From Prochlorococcus sp. scB245a_520K10 (lineage in GTDB: Bacteria; Cyanobacteriota; Cyanobacteriia; PCC-6307; Cyanobiaceae): 64,000 nucleotides of DNA. Below the pieces are notes generated by a model. That model had not been told where the DNA came from. It did not search any database and saw only the letters and a list, made by a program, of their open reading frames with translations. The stretch spans positions 62,001 to 126,000 of the forward strand of contig JFNU01000005.1 of the NCBI GenBank assembly GCA_000634515.1. The letters run 5' to 3'. This document shows positions 29,627 to 39,377 of the stretch, piece after piece (the stretch's first letter is position 1; every line of letters starts with the position of its first letter). The position numbers and the translations under genes are program-made.

Positions 29627-31156
29627 ATGCCTTTAAGAGGACTGGCAAAAGCCAAGAACTTCACATTGGGGCCTACAGCTCCAATGAAAACTTTTACGGA
29701 AAATATTCATACACAAACTAAAAAATCAAACGATTTAGGTAATTCTGGAAAATCTCATAAATTAACTAACAGTATCCAGAATGAAAATTTATATAGGTAT
29801 GAAAGCAAAATAAAAAGTGATTTTGATGAAATTGTTCCTACTTTAAAGGAAATTGCTCGAATACAACATCATGATGATTTTATAAGTAAAGCTCAGGTAA
29901 TATCAAGAAAAAATTTGGGAATAGATCTACCTCTTCATGTATTAGATAAATCTTGGGTTAAACCCCTCGATATGAGAGCTCTATATGCATGGTGTGCTTT
30001 TAAACAACATGAGAAACTTAGTGACAATTTTTTTAAAAATGATCCTCTTGAAGGGGCTTCAGGAAGTAGAGTTGCGGAAGATTTTGAAAAATTTCTTTTA
30101 GATTGTGGAATACATTTACTTGATATAACTCCTTGTTCGGATGGTCGATTAGCTCATTCAGTAGCATATGTAATGAGAATACCTTTTAGTTCAGTAAGAA
30201 GAAGATCTCACGCTGGTGCACTTTTTGATATTGAAAATACAGTAAATAGATGGGTAAAAACTGAACATAAAAGATATAGAGAGAATATCCCTAATGAAGC
30301 CCATAAAGATACTAGGTACTTAAAAGTTGTAACTTATCATTTTAGTTCTGTAGATCCCTTGCATCAGGGATGCGCAGCTCATGGGAGTAATGACGAGTTA
30401 GCTGCGGAAGAAGGTAGAAGTAAACTATATGCTTTTAAAGAGGCTGTAGAGAATAGCTTTTGCTGTGGTGCTTCTGTGGATTTAATGTTAATTGGACTTG
30501 ATACAGACACTGATTCATTAAAAATACATATACCAACTAGTGATGGAGGGATTGATTTAGAAAAAACTATTTCTACTTTAGAAATTTATAATTCAACAAT
30601 AAACTTTTCAAAAGAGGATGCGGAAAGAGAAATTTGTCAGACAATTTCTAAGCAATTTTCAAAAGATAAACTCAGTGGACTGGAAAAATTTACGTATAAA
30701 TTAATTGTCAATAATATTTCTCAAATTGATTATGTAAAAAGTTTTTATAATGGTTCTTATGAAGATATTGGACATGCAGAGAGGTTTATTGGAGTAGGTA
30801 TAGGTTTTAAAGAAGTACATCTCAGAAATTTAACTTATTTTGCTCATTTAGATACAGTCGAAGAAGGGGCTCCAGATTTAGATGTAGGAGTGAAGATTTT
30901 TACTGGACTAAATGTGTCTCAAGATCTACCTATTCCAGTAGTAATAAGATTTGATTACTCTGGCAAAGTACCCGGTGCAAAAGAGAGGGCAATAAAAGAT
31001 TGTGAAAGGGTTAATAATGCGATATCAATTAGGTATAAAAATTTAGTTGATCAAGGTTTGTTACATACTTGCTCTACTATTAGAGATAGAGACAACATTC
31101 ATTCCGCTCAAATTATTGGAATGTCTTTAGATAAAAAAACAGAGGAGGCTCACTAA
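29627..31156 (+). CDS. csoSCA: Carboxysomal carbonic anhydrase (CsoSCA, CsoS3)
   Basis: 509 aa. A beta-class-related (epsilon) carbonic anhydrase that turns bicarbonate into CO2 inside the carboxysome. A disordered N-terminus (about 1-55) that tethers to RuBisCO is followed by a helical domain, then the catalytic domain. Zinc-ligand candidates by motif are Cys160 in DITPCSDGRLAHS, His228 in VTYHFSSVDP and Cys239 in HQGCAAHGSN, with Asp162/Arg164 as the catalytic dyad. The C-terminal ~130 residues form the degenerate duplicate domain. It starts 7 bp after the csoS2 stop. Confidence 0.97.
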   Translation: MPLRGLAKAKNFTLGPTAPMKTFTENIHTQTKKSNDLGNSGKSHKLTNSIQNENLYRYESKIKSDFDEIVPTLKEIARIQHHDDFISKAQVISRKNLGIDLPLHVLDKSWVKPLDMRALYAWCAFKQHEKLSDNFFKNDPLEGASGSRVAEDFEKFLLDCGIHLLDITPCSDGRLAHSVAYVMRIPFSSVRRRSHAGALFDIENTVNRWVKTEHKRYRENIPNEAHKDTRYLKVVTYHFSSVDPLHQGCAAHGSNDELAAEEGRSKLYAFKEAVENSFCCGASVDLMLIGLDTDTDSLKIHIPTSDGGIDLEKTISTLEIYNSTINFSKEDAEREICQTISKQFSKDKLSGLEKFTYKLIVNNISQIDYVKSFYNGSYEDIGHAERFIGVGIGFKEVHLRNLTYFAHLDTVEEGAPDLDVGVKIFTGLNVSQDLPIPVVIRFDYSGKVPGAKERAIKDCERVNNAISIRYKNLVDQGLLHTCSTIRDRDNIHSAQIIGMSLDKKTEEAH

Positions 31157-31158
31157 TT

Positions 31159-31410
31159 ATGTTAATTTGCAAGGTTGTAAAACCACTTGTTTCTACCAAT
31201 AGGATTCCTGGTTTTGAACATAAACATCTACAGGTTGTTTTGGATGGTTCTTCAAGTAAGGTTGCGGTAGATGCTGTTGGTTGTAAGCCAGGAGATTGGG
31301 TTATTTGTGTTGGAAGTTCTGCTGCTAGGGAAGCAGCGGGAAGCAAATCTTATCCAAGCGATTTAACGATTGTTGGAATAATTGATCATTGGGATCCTGA
31401 TAAGTCATAA
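31159..31410 (+). CDS. csoS4A: Carboxysome vertex protein CsoS4A
   Basis: 83-aa pentameric bacterial-microcompartment vertex (EutN/CcmL, Pfam BMV) protein that caps the icosahedral corners. Features are ICKVVKPLVSTNRIPGF at the start, AVDAVGCKPGDWVICVGSSAAREAAG in the middle and LTIVGIIDHWD at the end. The ATG lies 2 bp after the csoSCA stop, with a GGAGG about 12 nt upstream inside csoSCA, indicating translational coupling. Confidence 0.97.
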   Translation: MLICKVVKPLVSTNRIPGFEHKHLQVVLDGSSSKVAVDAVGCKPGDWVICVGSSAAREAAGSKSYPSDLTIVGIIDHWDPDKS

Positions 31411-31428
31411 AAAAGGAGGATAGAAATT

Positions 31429-31677
31429 GTGGAAATTATGAAGGTATTAGGAAGGATGGTTTGTACTCAAAGAGTCGCTGGCTTAGGTTATATGAATTTA
31501 CGAATTTTAGAAAATAATAAAGGAAAGAAATTAGTTGCTGTTGATCCTGTTGGGGCCAGAGAAGGTAACTGGGTTTTTACTTGTAGTGGCTCTGCCGCTA
31601 GATTTGCTTGCCCTAATCCAGAAATTCAAACCGATTTAACTATTGGAGGTATTATTGATTATTGGGAGAGTGACTAA
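31429..31677 (+). CDS. csoS4B: Carboxysome vertex protein CsoS4B
   Basis: 82-aa paralog of CsoS4A. Features are MKVLGRMVCTQRVAGLGYMNL, AVDPVGAREGNWVFTCSGSAARFA and LTIGGIIDYW. The start is taken at GTG 31429, because AAAGGAGGA (31412-31420) is 8 nt upstream; the ATG at 31438 would be too far. Together with CsoS4A it supplies shell vertices. It is the last shell gene in the operon. Confidence 0.95.
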   Translation: MEIMKVLGRMVCTQRVAGLGYMNLRILENNKGKKLVAVDPVGAREGNWVFTCSGSAARFACPNPEIQTDLTIGGIIDYWESD

Positions 31678-31751
31678 AAATTTTAACTTCAAAATTTTAT
31701 TGAGAAACTTTGTCCCAGGTATAGTGTAATTAGTCTTGAATAAACAATTTA

Positions 31752-31991
31752 ATGTGGAATGAAAGAGAATCACCTTTGAGGATTGAAAAAAGATTTGAAT
31801 TTGAGCAATACTCAAAAATTAGTAAATTCATGGGGAAAATTGAGAAATTATGTAAAGAAAGTGATATTTATCCAAATATCAGCTTCGGTAAGAATTTTGT
31901 AAGTCTTTCGATATTTTTAGATAATAAAGAAATATCAGACAAGGAAAAAGATTTTTCAAAGGATATTGATAAATTTTATTTAGAAGATTAG
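31752..31991 (+). CDS. PCD-like protein, probable alpha-carboxysome RuBisCO assembly factor (acRAF type)
   Basis: 79 aa. A short pterin-4a-carbinolamine dehydratase-like fold: LRIEKRFEFEQYSKISKFMGKIEKLCKES, then YPNISFGKNFVSLSIFLDN. The PCD active-site His residues are not evident. In alpha-carboxysome clusters such a gene encodes acRAF, a chaperone for form IA RuBisCO. The order csoS4B then this gene supports the assignment, which is by family and position, not by biochemistry. The 74-bp gap contains no clear terminator. Confidence 0.75.
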   Translation: MWNERESPLRIEKRFEFEQYSKISKFMGKIEKLCKESDIYPNISFGKNFVSLSIFLDNKEISDKEKDFSKDIDKFYLED

Positions 31992-31998
31992 TCTTTTT

Positions 31999-32226
31999 TT
32001 AATAATTATTTGGCTTTGCAATATCTCTTTTGATTAAAGCCATTAAATATGTGGGAGCTTTATATCTTCCTGGTAAACATCTATTTAAAGTTTCAAGATG
32101 CCCCCAGCATACTGTCTTTTCTATATCTTTAACTGAGTTACCTTTTAAAATTAATAGTCTTAGAGCCTTACAAAAAAGGGGATAGCCTGCTTCTAATTCA
32201 TCTATATTAAGCTTTGCTGCTGACAT
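31999..32226 (-). CDS. Small conserved cyanobacterial protein (DUF3136-like)
   Basis: 75 aa from ATG 32226; a longer in-frame start at 32247 adds seven weakly plausible residues. The sequence IDELEAGYPLFCKALRLLILKG then VKDIEKTVCWGHLETLNRCLPGRYKAPTYLMALIKRD suggests a compact helical protein with a conserved Cys-Trp-Gly-His. From memory it resembles DUF3136, a cyanobacteria-only family; I am only moderately sure. It converges on the acRAF-like gene with 7 bp between. Confidence 0.7.
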   Translation of the reverse strand: MSAAKLNIDELEAGYPLFCKALRLLILKGNSVKDIEKTVCWGHLETLNRCLPGRYKAPTYLMALIKRDIAKPNNY

Positions 32227-32311
32227 AGATTTAAGAGGAATTACCAATTAATAATCTATACAAATATGGTGCATATTTGGATCATATTTAAAATTTCTCA
32301 ATAATTAGAAA

Positions 32312-32704
32312 TTAATCCAGAAAGGCAACGCAATCTATCTCAACCAACACTCCTTTAGGTAGAGATGAAACTTCCACACAAGCCCTCGCTGGAGGATTCT
32401 CTACATTGAAAAAATTACTATATATTCTATTGACAATTTGAAAATTACTTAGGTCGGTTAAATAAATAGTTGTTTTTATTACATCCTCTATTTTTGCTCC
32501 ACCAGCTTTAAGAACTGCTGCGAGATTTTTTAAAACTTGAATAGTTTCCTTCTCTATATCACCTAAACATGTTATTTCATTTAAATCTGGGTCTATAGCA
32601 ATTTGTCCAGAACAATAAATAAAATCACCAGCTTTTATGGCTTGATTATAAGGTCCGACTGGATCTGGAGCATTTGATGTTTTAATTACTTGCTTTGGGG
32701 ACAT
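32312..32704 (-). CDS. ridA: RidA family enamine/imine deaminase
   Basis: 130 aa. A YjgF/YER057c/UK114 homotrimer, hydrolysing reactive 2-aminoacrylate and related enamines from PLP enzymes. Motifs are APDPVGPYNQAIKAGDFIYCSGQIAIDP near residue 12, NLAAVLKAGGAKIEDVIKTTIYLTDL around residue 65, and the catalytic-Arg segment PPARACVEVSSLPKGVLVEIDCVA at the C-terminus. It is 24 bp downstream of gloB on the same strand. Confidence 0.95.
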   Translation of the reverse strand: MSPKQVIKTSNAPDPVGPYNQAIKAGDFIYCSGQIAIDPDLNEITCLGDIEKETIQVLKNLAAVLKAGGAKIEDVIKTTIYLTDLSNFQIVNRIYSNFFNVENPPARACVEVSSLPKGVLVEIDCVAFLD

Positions 32705-32728
32705 TTGTTTAATACGATACCTATCTAT

Positions 32729-33469
32729 TTAAACCCATAAATCTTTATTTGCTCTCAAAAAAGTAAATTCTTCTAAATTTTTTGCTCTTAAGAATAGGTT
32801 TATTTTCATTTCTTCATCTAGTAAAAATGGAATTGTCAATTTATTAAGAGAAAGTTTTTTCTCAACTTCCGAAAGTTTATTTTTTATATCTTGATCTTTA
32901 GGCTTGAGATTCAATGCCCATAATAGATTTCCCTTAGTATATTCATGTGCACAATATATAAGGGTATTTTTTGGTAATGATTTGATTCTTTCTAATGAAG
33001 AATACATTTGTTCATAAGTTCCTTCAAAAATTCTTCCACACCCACCAGAAAATAATGTATCACCAATAAAAAGGACAGGATTTTTTCCATTTAAAAAGAA
33101 AGAGATATGTGAGCTTGTATGCCCTAATACTTCAATTATTTTTACTTCTTCACCTAAAATATTCAAAGTTTCTCCATCCTCTACAGATATATTTTGAAAA
33201 GGTATTCGCTTTTTTTCTTTGGAAGAAGCAATTACCTCAACATTTGGCCATCTTTCAATAAGATATTTCGTTCCTCCAATGTGATCCGAATGATGATGAG
33301 TTTGAAGAACAGCTTTTAAGTGAAAATTATTTTCCTCAATATATCTAATTACCGGTTCATGCACAGATGGATCTATAACTACCACGGATTTATCTTTTAC
33401 CCATAACCAAATAACGTTATCATTTAAAACTCTGAGCCCTATTATATTTTGAGCTTTATTAAATTCCAT
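32729..33469 (-). CDS. gloB: Hydroxyacylglutathione hydrolase (glyoxalase II)
   Basis: 246 aa from ATG 33469. A longer frame to 33640 exists but would overlap the divergent hisG start and is not family-like. Metallo-beta-lactamase fold with [10 protein letters not shown] near residue 56 (binuclear metal site), [11 protein letters not shown], and [18 protein letters not shown] near residue 134. The C-terminal [10 protein letters not shown] and [17 protein letters not shown] complete the glyoxalase II profile. It clears S-lactoylglutathione from methylglyoxal. It is divergent from hisG by 40 bp. Confidence 0.94.
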   Translation of the reverse strand: MEFNKAQNIIGLRVLNDNVIWLWVKDKSVVVIDPSVHEPVIRYIEENNFHLKAVLQTHHHSDHIGGTKYLIERWPNVEVIASSKEKKRIPFQNISVEDGETLNILGEEVKIIEVLGHTSSHISFFLNGKNPVLFIGDTLFSGGCGRIFEGTYEQMYSSLERIKSLPKNTLIYCAHEYTKGNLLWALNLKPKDQDIKNKLSEVEKKLSLNKLTIPFLLDEEMKINLFLRAKNLEEFTFLRANKDLWV

Positions 33470-33509
33470 TGTTAACTTAGAATGAAGAATCCTTGGAAGA
33501 AATTGATCT

Positions 33510-34148
33510 ATGTTTACTATAGCTTTACCAAAAGGAGCTCTGTTAAAAAATTCAATTTCAACTTTTAAAAGAGCTGGGTTAGATTTTTCTGATGCGTTGA
33601 ACGAAAATAATAGATCACTAACCTTTGAATCAAATTGCAAGCGAGCTAAAGCTTTATTAGTAAGAAATGGAGACGTTCCTGTTTATGTAAGTTATGGTCA
33701 AGCTGATTTGGGTATTGTTGGAGATGACGTTTTACGCGAATCCGAATTGAAAGTTGCAAAGTTATTAGATTTAGGATTTGGCGGTTGTCATATGTCCTTG
33801 GCAGTTAAGAACAATAGTAATTATTCCAAACCAACTGATCTTCCAGCGAATTGTAAAGTTGCAAGTAAATTTACAAAAACAGCAAGATCTTATTTTGATG
33901 AATTAAATATACCTGTAGAAATAGTTCATTTGACAGGATCTGTCGAGCTTGGTCCTATTACAGGAATGGCAGAGGCAATAGTAGATTTGGTGGCGACTGG
34001 AAAGACTCTTAAGGAGAATGGTTTAACTAAAATTGATGATCTTTTTTACTCAACTGCAAAACTAATTGGCAATCCCTTATCAATGAGGTTAGATGATAAT
34101 CATCTCAAAGATACAATTTTATCAATAGAATCAACTAATGCTTTATAG
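33510..34148 (+). CDS. hisG: ATP phosphoribosyltransferase, short form
   Basis: 212 aa. Condenses ATP with PRPP in the first histidine-biosynthesis step. It is the short HisG lacking the C-terminal regulatory ACT-like domain, so it should need HisZ, which is not in this window. Motifs are [13 protein letters not shown] near the N-terminus, [17 protein letters not shown] near residue 60, and the PRPP-binding [22 protein letters not shown] near residue 150. It begins the run hisG, ABC exporter, GNAT. Confidence 0.96.
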   Translation: MFTIALPKGALLKNSISTFKRAGLDFSDALNENNRSLTFESNCKRAKALLVRNGDVPVYVSYGQADLGIVGDDVLRESELKVAKLLDLGFGGCHMSLAVKNNSNYSKPTDLPANCKVASKFTKTARSYFDELNIPVEIVHLTGSVELGPITGMAEAIVDLVATGKTLKENGLTKIDDLFYSTAKLIGNPLSMRLDDNHLKDTILSIESTNAL

Positions 34149-34160
34149 ATGATTAGATAA

Positions 34161-35957
34161 ATGTTTTTTAACGATTTTAGAAGGATTAAAAAATTAGGTA
34201 AATATTTAACTAAAGATAAAAAAACAATCTATTTAATCTTAATAGTATTGTTACCAGTATCTTTCTCTGGCGCAATTCAACCACTATTGGTAGGACAAGC
34301 AATTACTATTCTTAAAAACGAAAGTACAGATGTTTGGCTAAGTAAAACTTTTTTTGGGCAGTCAATAAATGCCATAATCCTTACTTTATTTTTAACAGTT
34401 ATTTTTAGGTTGGTTTTGCAAGGATACCAAACTTATAATATCCAAGCTGTTGGTCAGAGATTAACTGCCAGGATAAGAAGAGAACTTTTTGATCATTCAA
34501 TATCTTTGTCTCTCAAGTATCACGATAAAATGCCTGTTGGTAAGTTATTAACGAGATTAACCAATGATGTTGATGCTTTAGCCGAAGTTTTTGGTAGTGG
34601 GGCAGTTGGAGTAATTGCTGACTTTGTTAGTCTGATAGTAATTTCTTTGACAATGCTTTCAATAGATCGAGGGCTTGCCATTTTATTGCTATTAACTCAG
34701 ATTCCAGTTTCTTATTTTATTATATGGCTTCAAAAACGCTATAGAAAGGCTAATTATCAAGTAAGAGAAGAACTATCACAACTCAACTCTGATTTTCAAG
34801 AGAATCTTCAAGGTCTAGAAGTCGTTCAGATGTTCAGAAGAGAGGATTTTAATAGCAAGAAATTTTCTAATACTGGAGTTGCTTATAAGAAAGCTGTTAA
34901 TGGAACAATCTTTTATGACAGTAGTATTTCAGCATTTATAGAATGGATTTCCCTTGCAGCAGTTTCGTTGGTTCTAGCAGTTGGAGGCTACCTTGTTACT
35001 TCTGGAAATATTGGTTTAGGTACATTAACAACTTTTATTTTATATTCCCAAAGACTTTTTGAACCTTTAAGACAGCTTGCAGAAAGATTTACTCAGATTC
35101 AAGGAGGACTTACAGCTGTTGAGAGAATAAATGAATTATTGGATGAAGAAATTCAGATTAAAGATTCTCTTTCCGCAAAACATTTTTCTGAAAATATACT
35201 AGGTGAAAATCACAAATTTAAAGGTAAAATCGAATTTAAAAATGTTAATTTCTTTTATAAAAAAGGGGAACATATCTTAAAGGATTTATCTTTTTTGATA
35301 CATCCAGGAGAGCATGCAGCTTTTGTGGGACCAACTGGTTCAGGAAAAACAACCATAATTAGATTGTTATGTAGATTGTATGAACCTCAATCAGGTCAAA
35401 TTTTAATAGATGATATAGATATAAAAGATATTCCTATAGCAACTCTTAGAAATATGTTGGGGGTTGTCTTACAAGATACCTTTATATTTAGTGGAAATGT
35501 TGCAGATAATTTGAAACTAAATGCGAATATAGACAATCTCGAATTAGAAAATATTTGTAAAGAATTAGGATTAAATAGTTTATTGAAAAAATTACCAGAA
35601 GGTTTGAACACTTTTCTTAGAGAAAGAGGGGGAAATCTCTCTTCTGGAGAGAGACAACTTCTTTCGGTAGCAAGAGTAGCGATTAGAAATCCTATTGTTT
35701 TGATAATGGACGAAGCTACAGCGTTTATGGATCCTTCTACAGAAGCTACTTTACAGAAAGATCTTGAAAGAATTCTTACAAAAAGAACTGCATTAGTAAT
35801 AGCTCACAGACTAGCAACTATTGAAAGTTCTGATAAGATTTTAGTTTTAAAAGGGGGATCATTAGTTGAAGAGGGAACTCATAATGAATTGAGAATCAAA
35901 AGAGGGTTATATTTTCAGCTCTCTGAGCTTCAACAAAAAGGATTTGTGAATTTCTAA
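34161..35957 (+). CDS. ABC exporter half-transporter (MsbA/multidrug type)
   Basis: 598 aa. About 330 N-terminal residues hold six membrane helices of an ABC type-1 exporter, followed by an ATPase with Walker A VGPTGSGKTTIIRL near residue 393, Q-loop VLQDTFIFSG, signature LSSGERQLLSVAR near residue 497, Walker B VLIMDEAT and H-loop IAHRLAT. Substrate cannot be predicted; lipids or small hydrophobic compounds are typical. It starts 12 bp after hisG, and its stop shares one base with the GNAT start. Confidence 0.93.
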   Translation: MFFNDFRRIKKLGKYLTKDKKTIYLILIVLLPVSFSGAIQPLLVGQAITILKNESTDVWLSKTFFGQSINAIILTLFLTVIFRLVLQGYQTYNIQAVGQRLTARIRRELFDHSISLSLKYHDKMPVGKLLTRLTNDVDALAEVFGSGAVGVIADFVSLIVISLTMLSIDRGLAILLLLTQIPVSYFIIWLQKRYRKANYQVREELSQLNSDFQENLQGLEVVQMFRREDFNSKKFSNTGVAYKKAVNGTIFYDSSISAFIEWISLAAVSLVLAVGGYLVTSGNIGLGTLTTFILYSQRLFEPLRQLAERFTQIQGGLTAVERINELLDEEIQIKDSLSAKHFSENILGENHKFKGKIEFKNVNFFYKKGEHILKDLSFLIHPGEHAAFVGPTGSGKTTIIRLLCRLYEPQSGQILIDDIDIKDIPIATLRNMLGVVLQDTFIFSGNVADNLKLNANIDNLELENICKELGLNSLLKKLPEGLNTFLRERGGNLSSGERQLLSVARVAIRNPIVLIMDEATAFMDPSTEATLQKDLERILTKRTALVIAHRLATIESSDKILVLKGGSLVEEGTHNELRIKRGLYFQLSELQQKGFVNF

Positions 35958-36487
35958 TGATTTTTAGAAACCAAGGGTCATCAATAAAAAAATCGAACAG
36001 TATATCAAGAGATGAACTTCTAGATATTTATGGTTTGAATTCTTATGAATTCACTCAAAAAAATAAAAAGGAAATTTTTGTATGTAGTAAAAGTAAAGAG
36101 TTAGATCTAATAGACCTAGATCAACTTTTGCAAACTGTTGGTTGGAGCAGACGACCAATTAGGAGAGTTAAAAGAGCTTTGGATTTTAGTGTTTTAGTGG
36201 TTGGCTTATGGCGTCACGACGATAAATTCCCTAGGCTAGTAGGTTTTGCTAGATGCACTGGCGATGGAATTTTAGAAGCAACTGTGTGGGATGTGGCAAT
36301 TAATCCTGTCTACCAAGGACTAGGATTGGGGAAAGAATTAATGAAATATATCCTAGAAGAATTAAAAAATACTGGCATTTCAAAAGTCACCCTCTTTGCG
36401 GATGCGGAAGTGGTTTCATTTTACAAAAGACAGGGTTGGACTTTGGAACCAAGAGGCTCTAAATGTGCCTTTTGGTATGCAAATTAA
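35957..36487 (+). CDS. GNAT-family N-acetyltransferase
   Basis: 176 aa. GNAT fold with the acetyl-CoA pyrophosphate loop NPVYQGLGLGKELMKYI near residue 116 (Q-x-x-G-x-G). The N-terminal part, with LQTVGWSRRPIRRVKRALD, resembles the chloroplast/cyanobacterial GNAT subgroup that acetylates protein or metabolite amines. Substrate unknown. Its ATG overlaps the ABC stop by one base (TAATG), so the two are translationally coupled. It ends at 36487, directly against the convergent glycosyltransferase. Confidence 0.86.
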   Translation: MIFRNQGSSIKKSNSISRDELLDIYGLNSYEFTQKNKKEIFVCSKSKELDLIDLDQLLQTVGWSRRPIRRVKRALDFSVLVVGLWRHDDKFPRLVGFARCTGDGILEATVWDVAINPVYQGLGLGKELMKYILEELKNTGISKVTLFADAEVVSFYKRQGWTLEPRGSKCAFWYAN

Positions 36488-37171
36488 TTATTTTTTGTAG
36501 TATTCCGAATATATAGATTTTGTTGATTCGCCTTTTAACCACCTTCTTCTAAATTTCCAATTCTTGAGTGCTTGGAGGAAAATATTAGTTCTTTCCCATT
36601 TCCTTGAACTTATAAAAATAGGTAAATTTAATTGTTTTAAATCCTTTTTTTTGTTTAATCTCCTTAAAAAATCTATGTCTTCCATTATAGGTATCTTTCT
36701 AAAACCATTATTCTTAAAATAGATAGTTCTATGAATTATTAGACCTTGATCACCATACGGCTGTTTAAAATATTGACTTCTAAAATTTACAAGAATCTCT
36801 AAGACTCTATAAATTATCTTTTTGTGATTAATTTTAAATGTAAAATTGTAGATATAGTTATTGCCTCCCTTTAGAACTAAATTTATTTTTTTAAACCAAT
36901 CATAAGTTAACCTTGTGTCCGCATGCAAAAATATAAGCCAGTCTCCTTTTGAATTTTTAGCGCCAATATCTAATTGTAAACCTCGATTTCTTTCTTCTGA
37001 TTTAAATACTTTCGCCCCATAAATATTTGCTACGTCAATAGTTTTATCTTCGCTTCCACAGTCAACAATAATAATTTCTCCCTCTTTCTGAATAACTGAC
37101 AAGTCTGAAAGCAATAATGGCAAATTATTGGCTTCATTGATAGTTGGAATAATAATGGAGATTTTAGACAA
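36488..37171 (-). CDS. Glycosyltransferase family 2, TIGR04283-like
   Basis: 227 aa. A GT-A fold: ISIIIPTINEANNLPLLLSDL, IIVDCGSEDKT near residue 36, and GDWLIFLHADTRL with the DxD-type HAD near residue 80. The C-terminal QPYGDQGLIIHR and IMEDIDFLRRL complete the pattern of TIGR04283, found near arsenosugar-biosynthesis genes. It lies 5 bp after the TIGR04282-like gene, the usual partner. No arsM or radical-SAM arsS is within the window. Confidence 0.85.
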   Translation of the reverse strand: MSKISIIIPTINEANNLPLLLSDLSVIQKEGEIIIVDCGSEDKTIDVANIYGAKVFKSEERNRGLQLDIGAKNSKGDWLIFLHADTRLTYDWFKKINLVLKGGNNYIYNFTFKINHKKIIYRVLEILVNFRSQYFKQPYGDQGLIIHRTIYFKNNGFRKIPIMEDIDFLRRLNKKKDLKQLNLPIFISSRKWERTNIFLQALKNWKFRRRWLKGESTKSIYSEYYKK

Positions 37172-37176
37172 GTTAA

Positions 37177-37812
37177 TTATTTTCTATTTTCAATATCAAT
37201 AATTGTATCTATATCTATTTTTTTATCTAAAAATTTATATTTAAATTTTGAATAAGCAAAATTATCAATTGTATTTTGAAGAACTTTTTTAGTACCCCAC
37301 TCAATATTAATAAAAGGGGAATATAGATTTGTTGAAATTATTTTTTCTGATAAACCAATAAGCCAATATCCGCCATCATTAGACGGTCCTAAAATAAGAT
37401 CATTTTGCTGTAGCTCTCTTAAAGTTTTCAATAAATCTTGATGGCATAAATCTGGAAGGTCAGTTCCAATAAAAATAATATTTTTGATCTTATTTTGAGT
37501 ACAAAATTTTTGGTTGATAATTATTTGCCTTTTCATTTTTTCTCCCAAACATCCTTTCCCCTGTAAATTAAATTTTTTGATACCTAATTCTCTAGACCAT
37601 CTTCTACAATTTTTCCTTCCTAAACCAGATATGGCTATAGAAACATCAATGAGATTATTTTTTTGGAGTGATTTAGCCACTGAAATAGTGTGTTTGGTCA
37701 TCACACTTTGTACTTTTGCAGAATTACTTTTACCTATATCATTTGATAATCTTGTTTTGCATCTTCCAAAACCATGCCATTTCGCCATGATAATAAGTAG
37801 TGCTTTATCCAA
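37177..37812 (-). CDS. DUF2064 / TIGR04282 glycosyltransferase-like protein
   Basis: 211 aa from TTG 37812, or 203 aa from ATG 37788. A nucleotidyl/glycosyl-transferase-like fold with LLIIMAKWHGFGRCKTRLSNDIG at the start, IIFIGTDLPDLCHQDLLKTLREL near residue 113 and LGPSNDGGYWLIGL near residue 141. This matches DUF2064/TIGR04282, annotated as arsenosugar-biosynthesis associated. It is paired with the GT2 gene downstream. Function in arsenic metabolism is a family-level inference; it could serve another glycoside. Confidence 0.85.
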   Translation of the reverse strand: MDKALLIIMAKWHGFGRCKTRLSNDIGKSNSAKVQSVMTKHTISVAKSLQKNNLIDVSIAISGLGRKNCRRWSRELGIKKFNLQGKGCLGEKMKRQIIINQKFCTQNKIKNIIFIGTDLPDLCHQDLLKTLRELQQNDLILGPSNDGGYWLIGLSEKIISTNLYSPFINIEWGTKKVLQNTIDNFAYSKFKYKFLDKKIDIDTIIDIENRK

Positions 37813-37982
37813 TACTTTACAGAGTTTTAAAAATAATTATATGCAAATTAAAAAAAATAAAAATATTTTTTATAAATTTAGATGACGCTTTGTTAAATAA
37901 TTTTAAATTTGTCGTGATCTTACGATTTGACAATGGCCAATTATTAAATTCCAACTAGATTAATAATCTAGAGAATAAAATT

Positions 37983-39377
37983 TTGCAAGCAACTAATCCT
38001 ATTTGGGCGGAAGTTCAACAATCACTCAAAAAAACTTTAAGTAAGCCTTCATTTGAGACATGGATTAGGCCTGCTAAATTTAATTGTTTTGAGAATGGCT
38101 TATTGACCTTAATTGCTCCAAATACATTTTCCAGTGATTGGTTAAGAAAGAATTATTGTGGAACAATCGAAAAAGCTGCAAAAGATATTTGCGGCCATGA
38201 TGTAAAAGTTGTTTTTAAATCAGAAACAAATATCAGCAGCGCTTTCACAAATAAAGATAATGGCGATGAACAGAAAGTGAATCATAAAACCAAAGCATTT
38301 TCTAATAGTAGTCAAGAAATTTCTTCAAAAAATCGATCCAAAAATCCTAACGGCTTAAATTTACGTTATGTCTTTAAAAGATTTGTTGTAGGTCCCAATA
38401 GTAGATTAGCTCATGCCGCTGCTTTAGCAGTTGCAGAATCTCCTGGAAGAGAGTTCAACCCTTTATTTATTTGTGGTGGAGTAGGTCTTGGTAAAACTCA
38501 TTTAATGCAGGCAATAGGTCATTATCGAGTTGAAATAGATCCTGAAGCCAAAGTCAAATATGTATCTACAGAGACCTTTACTAACGATGTTATTAGTGGT
38601 ATCAGAAGAGATGGAATGACAGCTATTAGAGATAAATATAGAAATGTAGATTTGATACTAATAGATGATATACAGTTCTTAGAAGGTAAAGAGTATACAC
38701 AAGAAGAATTTTTTCATACTTTTAACGCTCTTCACGAATCAGGCAGTCAAATAGTTATTGCAAGTGATAGACCTCCAAATCAATTGTCGGGAATTCAGGA
38801 GAGATTAATTTCTAGGTTCTCTATGGGTATGACTGCAGATATTCAAACCCCTGATCTTGAGACAAGGACGGCGATTCTTCAGAAAAAGGCAGAACAAGAG
38901 AGGATGAGTCTCCCTAGAGATTTAATTCAATTTATAGCAGGAAGATTTACTTCGAATATTCGAGAATTAGAAGGGGCATTTACTAGAGCCGTTGCCTTTG
39001 CTTCAATAACAGGCTTGCCAATGACTGTCCAATCAATTGCTCCAATGCTTGATCCTAATAGTGTTGGAGTAGTTGTAACTCCAAAACAAGTTATTGATAA
39101 AGTATCCGAGTTCTTTAAAGTTTCTACTGATGAATTGATCAGTTCAAGTAGAAGAAAACCAGTAAGTCAAGCTAGACAAATAGGCATGTATCTTATGAGA
39201 CATGGAACTGATTTAAGCCTGCCAAGAATTGGAGATGAATTTGGGGGGAAAGACCATACAACAGTTATGTATGCTATTGAACAAGTTGAAAAAAAATTAT
39301 CAATCGATCCTAATATTGCAAGTCAAGTTCAAAAAATAAGAGATCTACTTCAAATAGATTCAAGAAAAAATTTATAG
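37983..39377 (+). CDS. dnaA: Chromosomal replication initiator DnaA
   Basis: 464 aa from a TTG start. An N-terminal DnaB-interaction domain (1-75), then a variable linker (about 80-120) rich in Ser, Asn and Lys. The AAA+ core carries Walker [18 protein letters not shown] near residue 165 and Walker [15 protein letters not shown] near residue 225. The C-terminal DNA-binding helix-turn-helix signature is [23 protein letters not shown]. It is flanked by genes unlike dnaN, so no origin is indicated, and I saw no cluster of TTATCCACA boxes in the 170-bp upstream gap. Convergent with the GST-like gene, with no gap. Confidence 0.97.
   Translation: MQATNPIWAEVQQSLKKTLSKPSFETWIRPAKFNCFENGLLTLIAPNTFSSDWLRKNYCGTIEKAAKDICGHDVKVVFKSETNISSAFTNKDNGDEQKVNHKTKAFSNSSQEISSKNRSKNPNGLNLRYVFKRFVVGPNSRLAHAAALAVAESPGREFNPLFICGGVGLGKTHLMQAIGHYRVEIDPEAKVKYVSTETFTNDVISGIRRDGMTAIRDKYRNVDLILIDDIQFLEGKEYTQEEFFHTFNALHESGSQIVIASDRPPNQLSGIQERLISRFSMGMTADIQTPDLETRTAILQKKAEQERMSLPRDLIQFIAGRFTSNIRELEGAFTRAVAFASITGLPMTVQSIAPMLDPNSVGVVVTPKQVIDKVSEFFKVSTDELISSSRRKPVSQARQIGMYLMRHGTDLSLPRIGDEFGGKDHTTVMYAIEQVEKKLSIDPNIASQVQKIRDLLQIDSRKNL

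Noticed and set aside
33470..33640. N-terminal extension of gloB by 57 codons
   Set aside because: It would overlap the hisG start on the opposite strand and adds residues not present in glyoxalase II.
37813..37982. Replication origin upstream of dnaA
   Set aside because: No cluster of DnaA boxes is seen, and the surrounding genes (no dnaN) do not indicate an origin.
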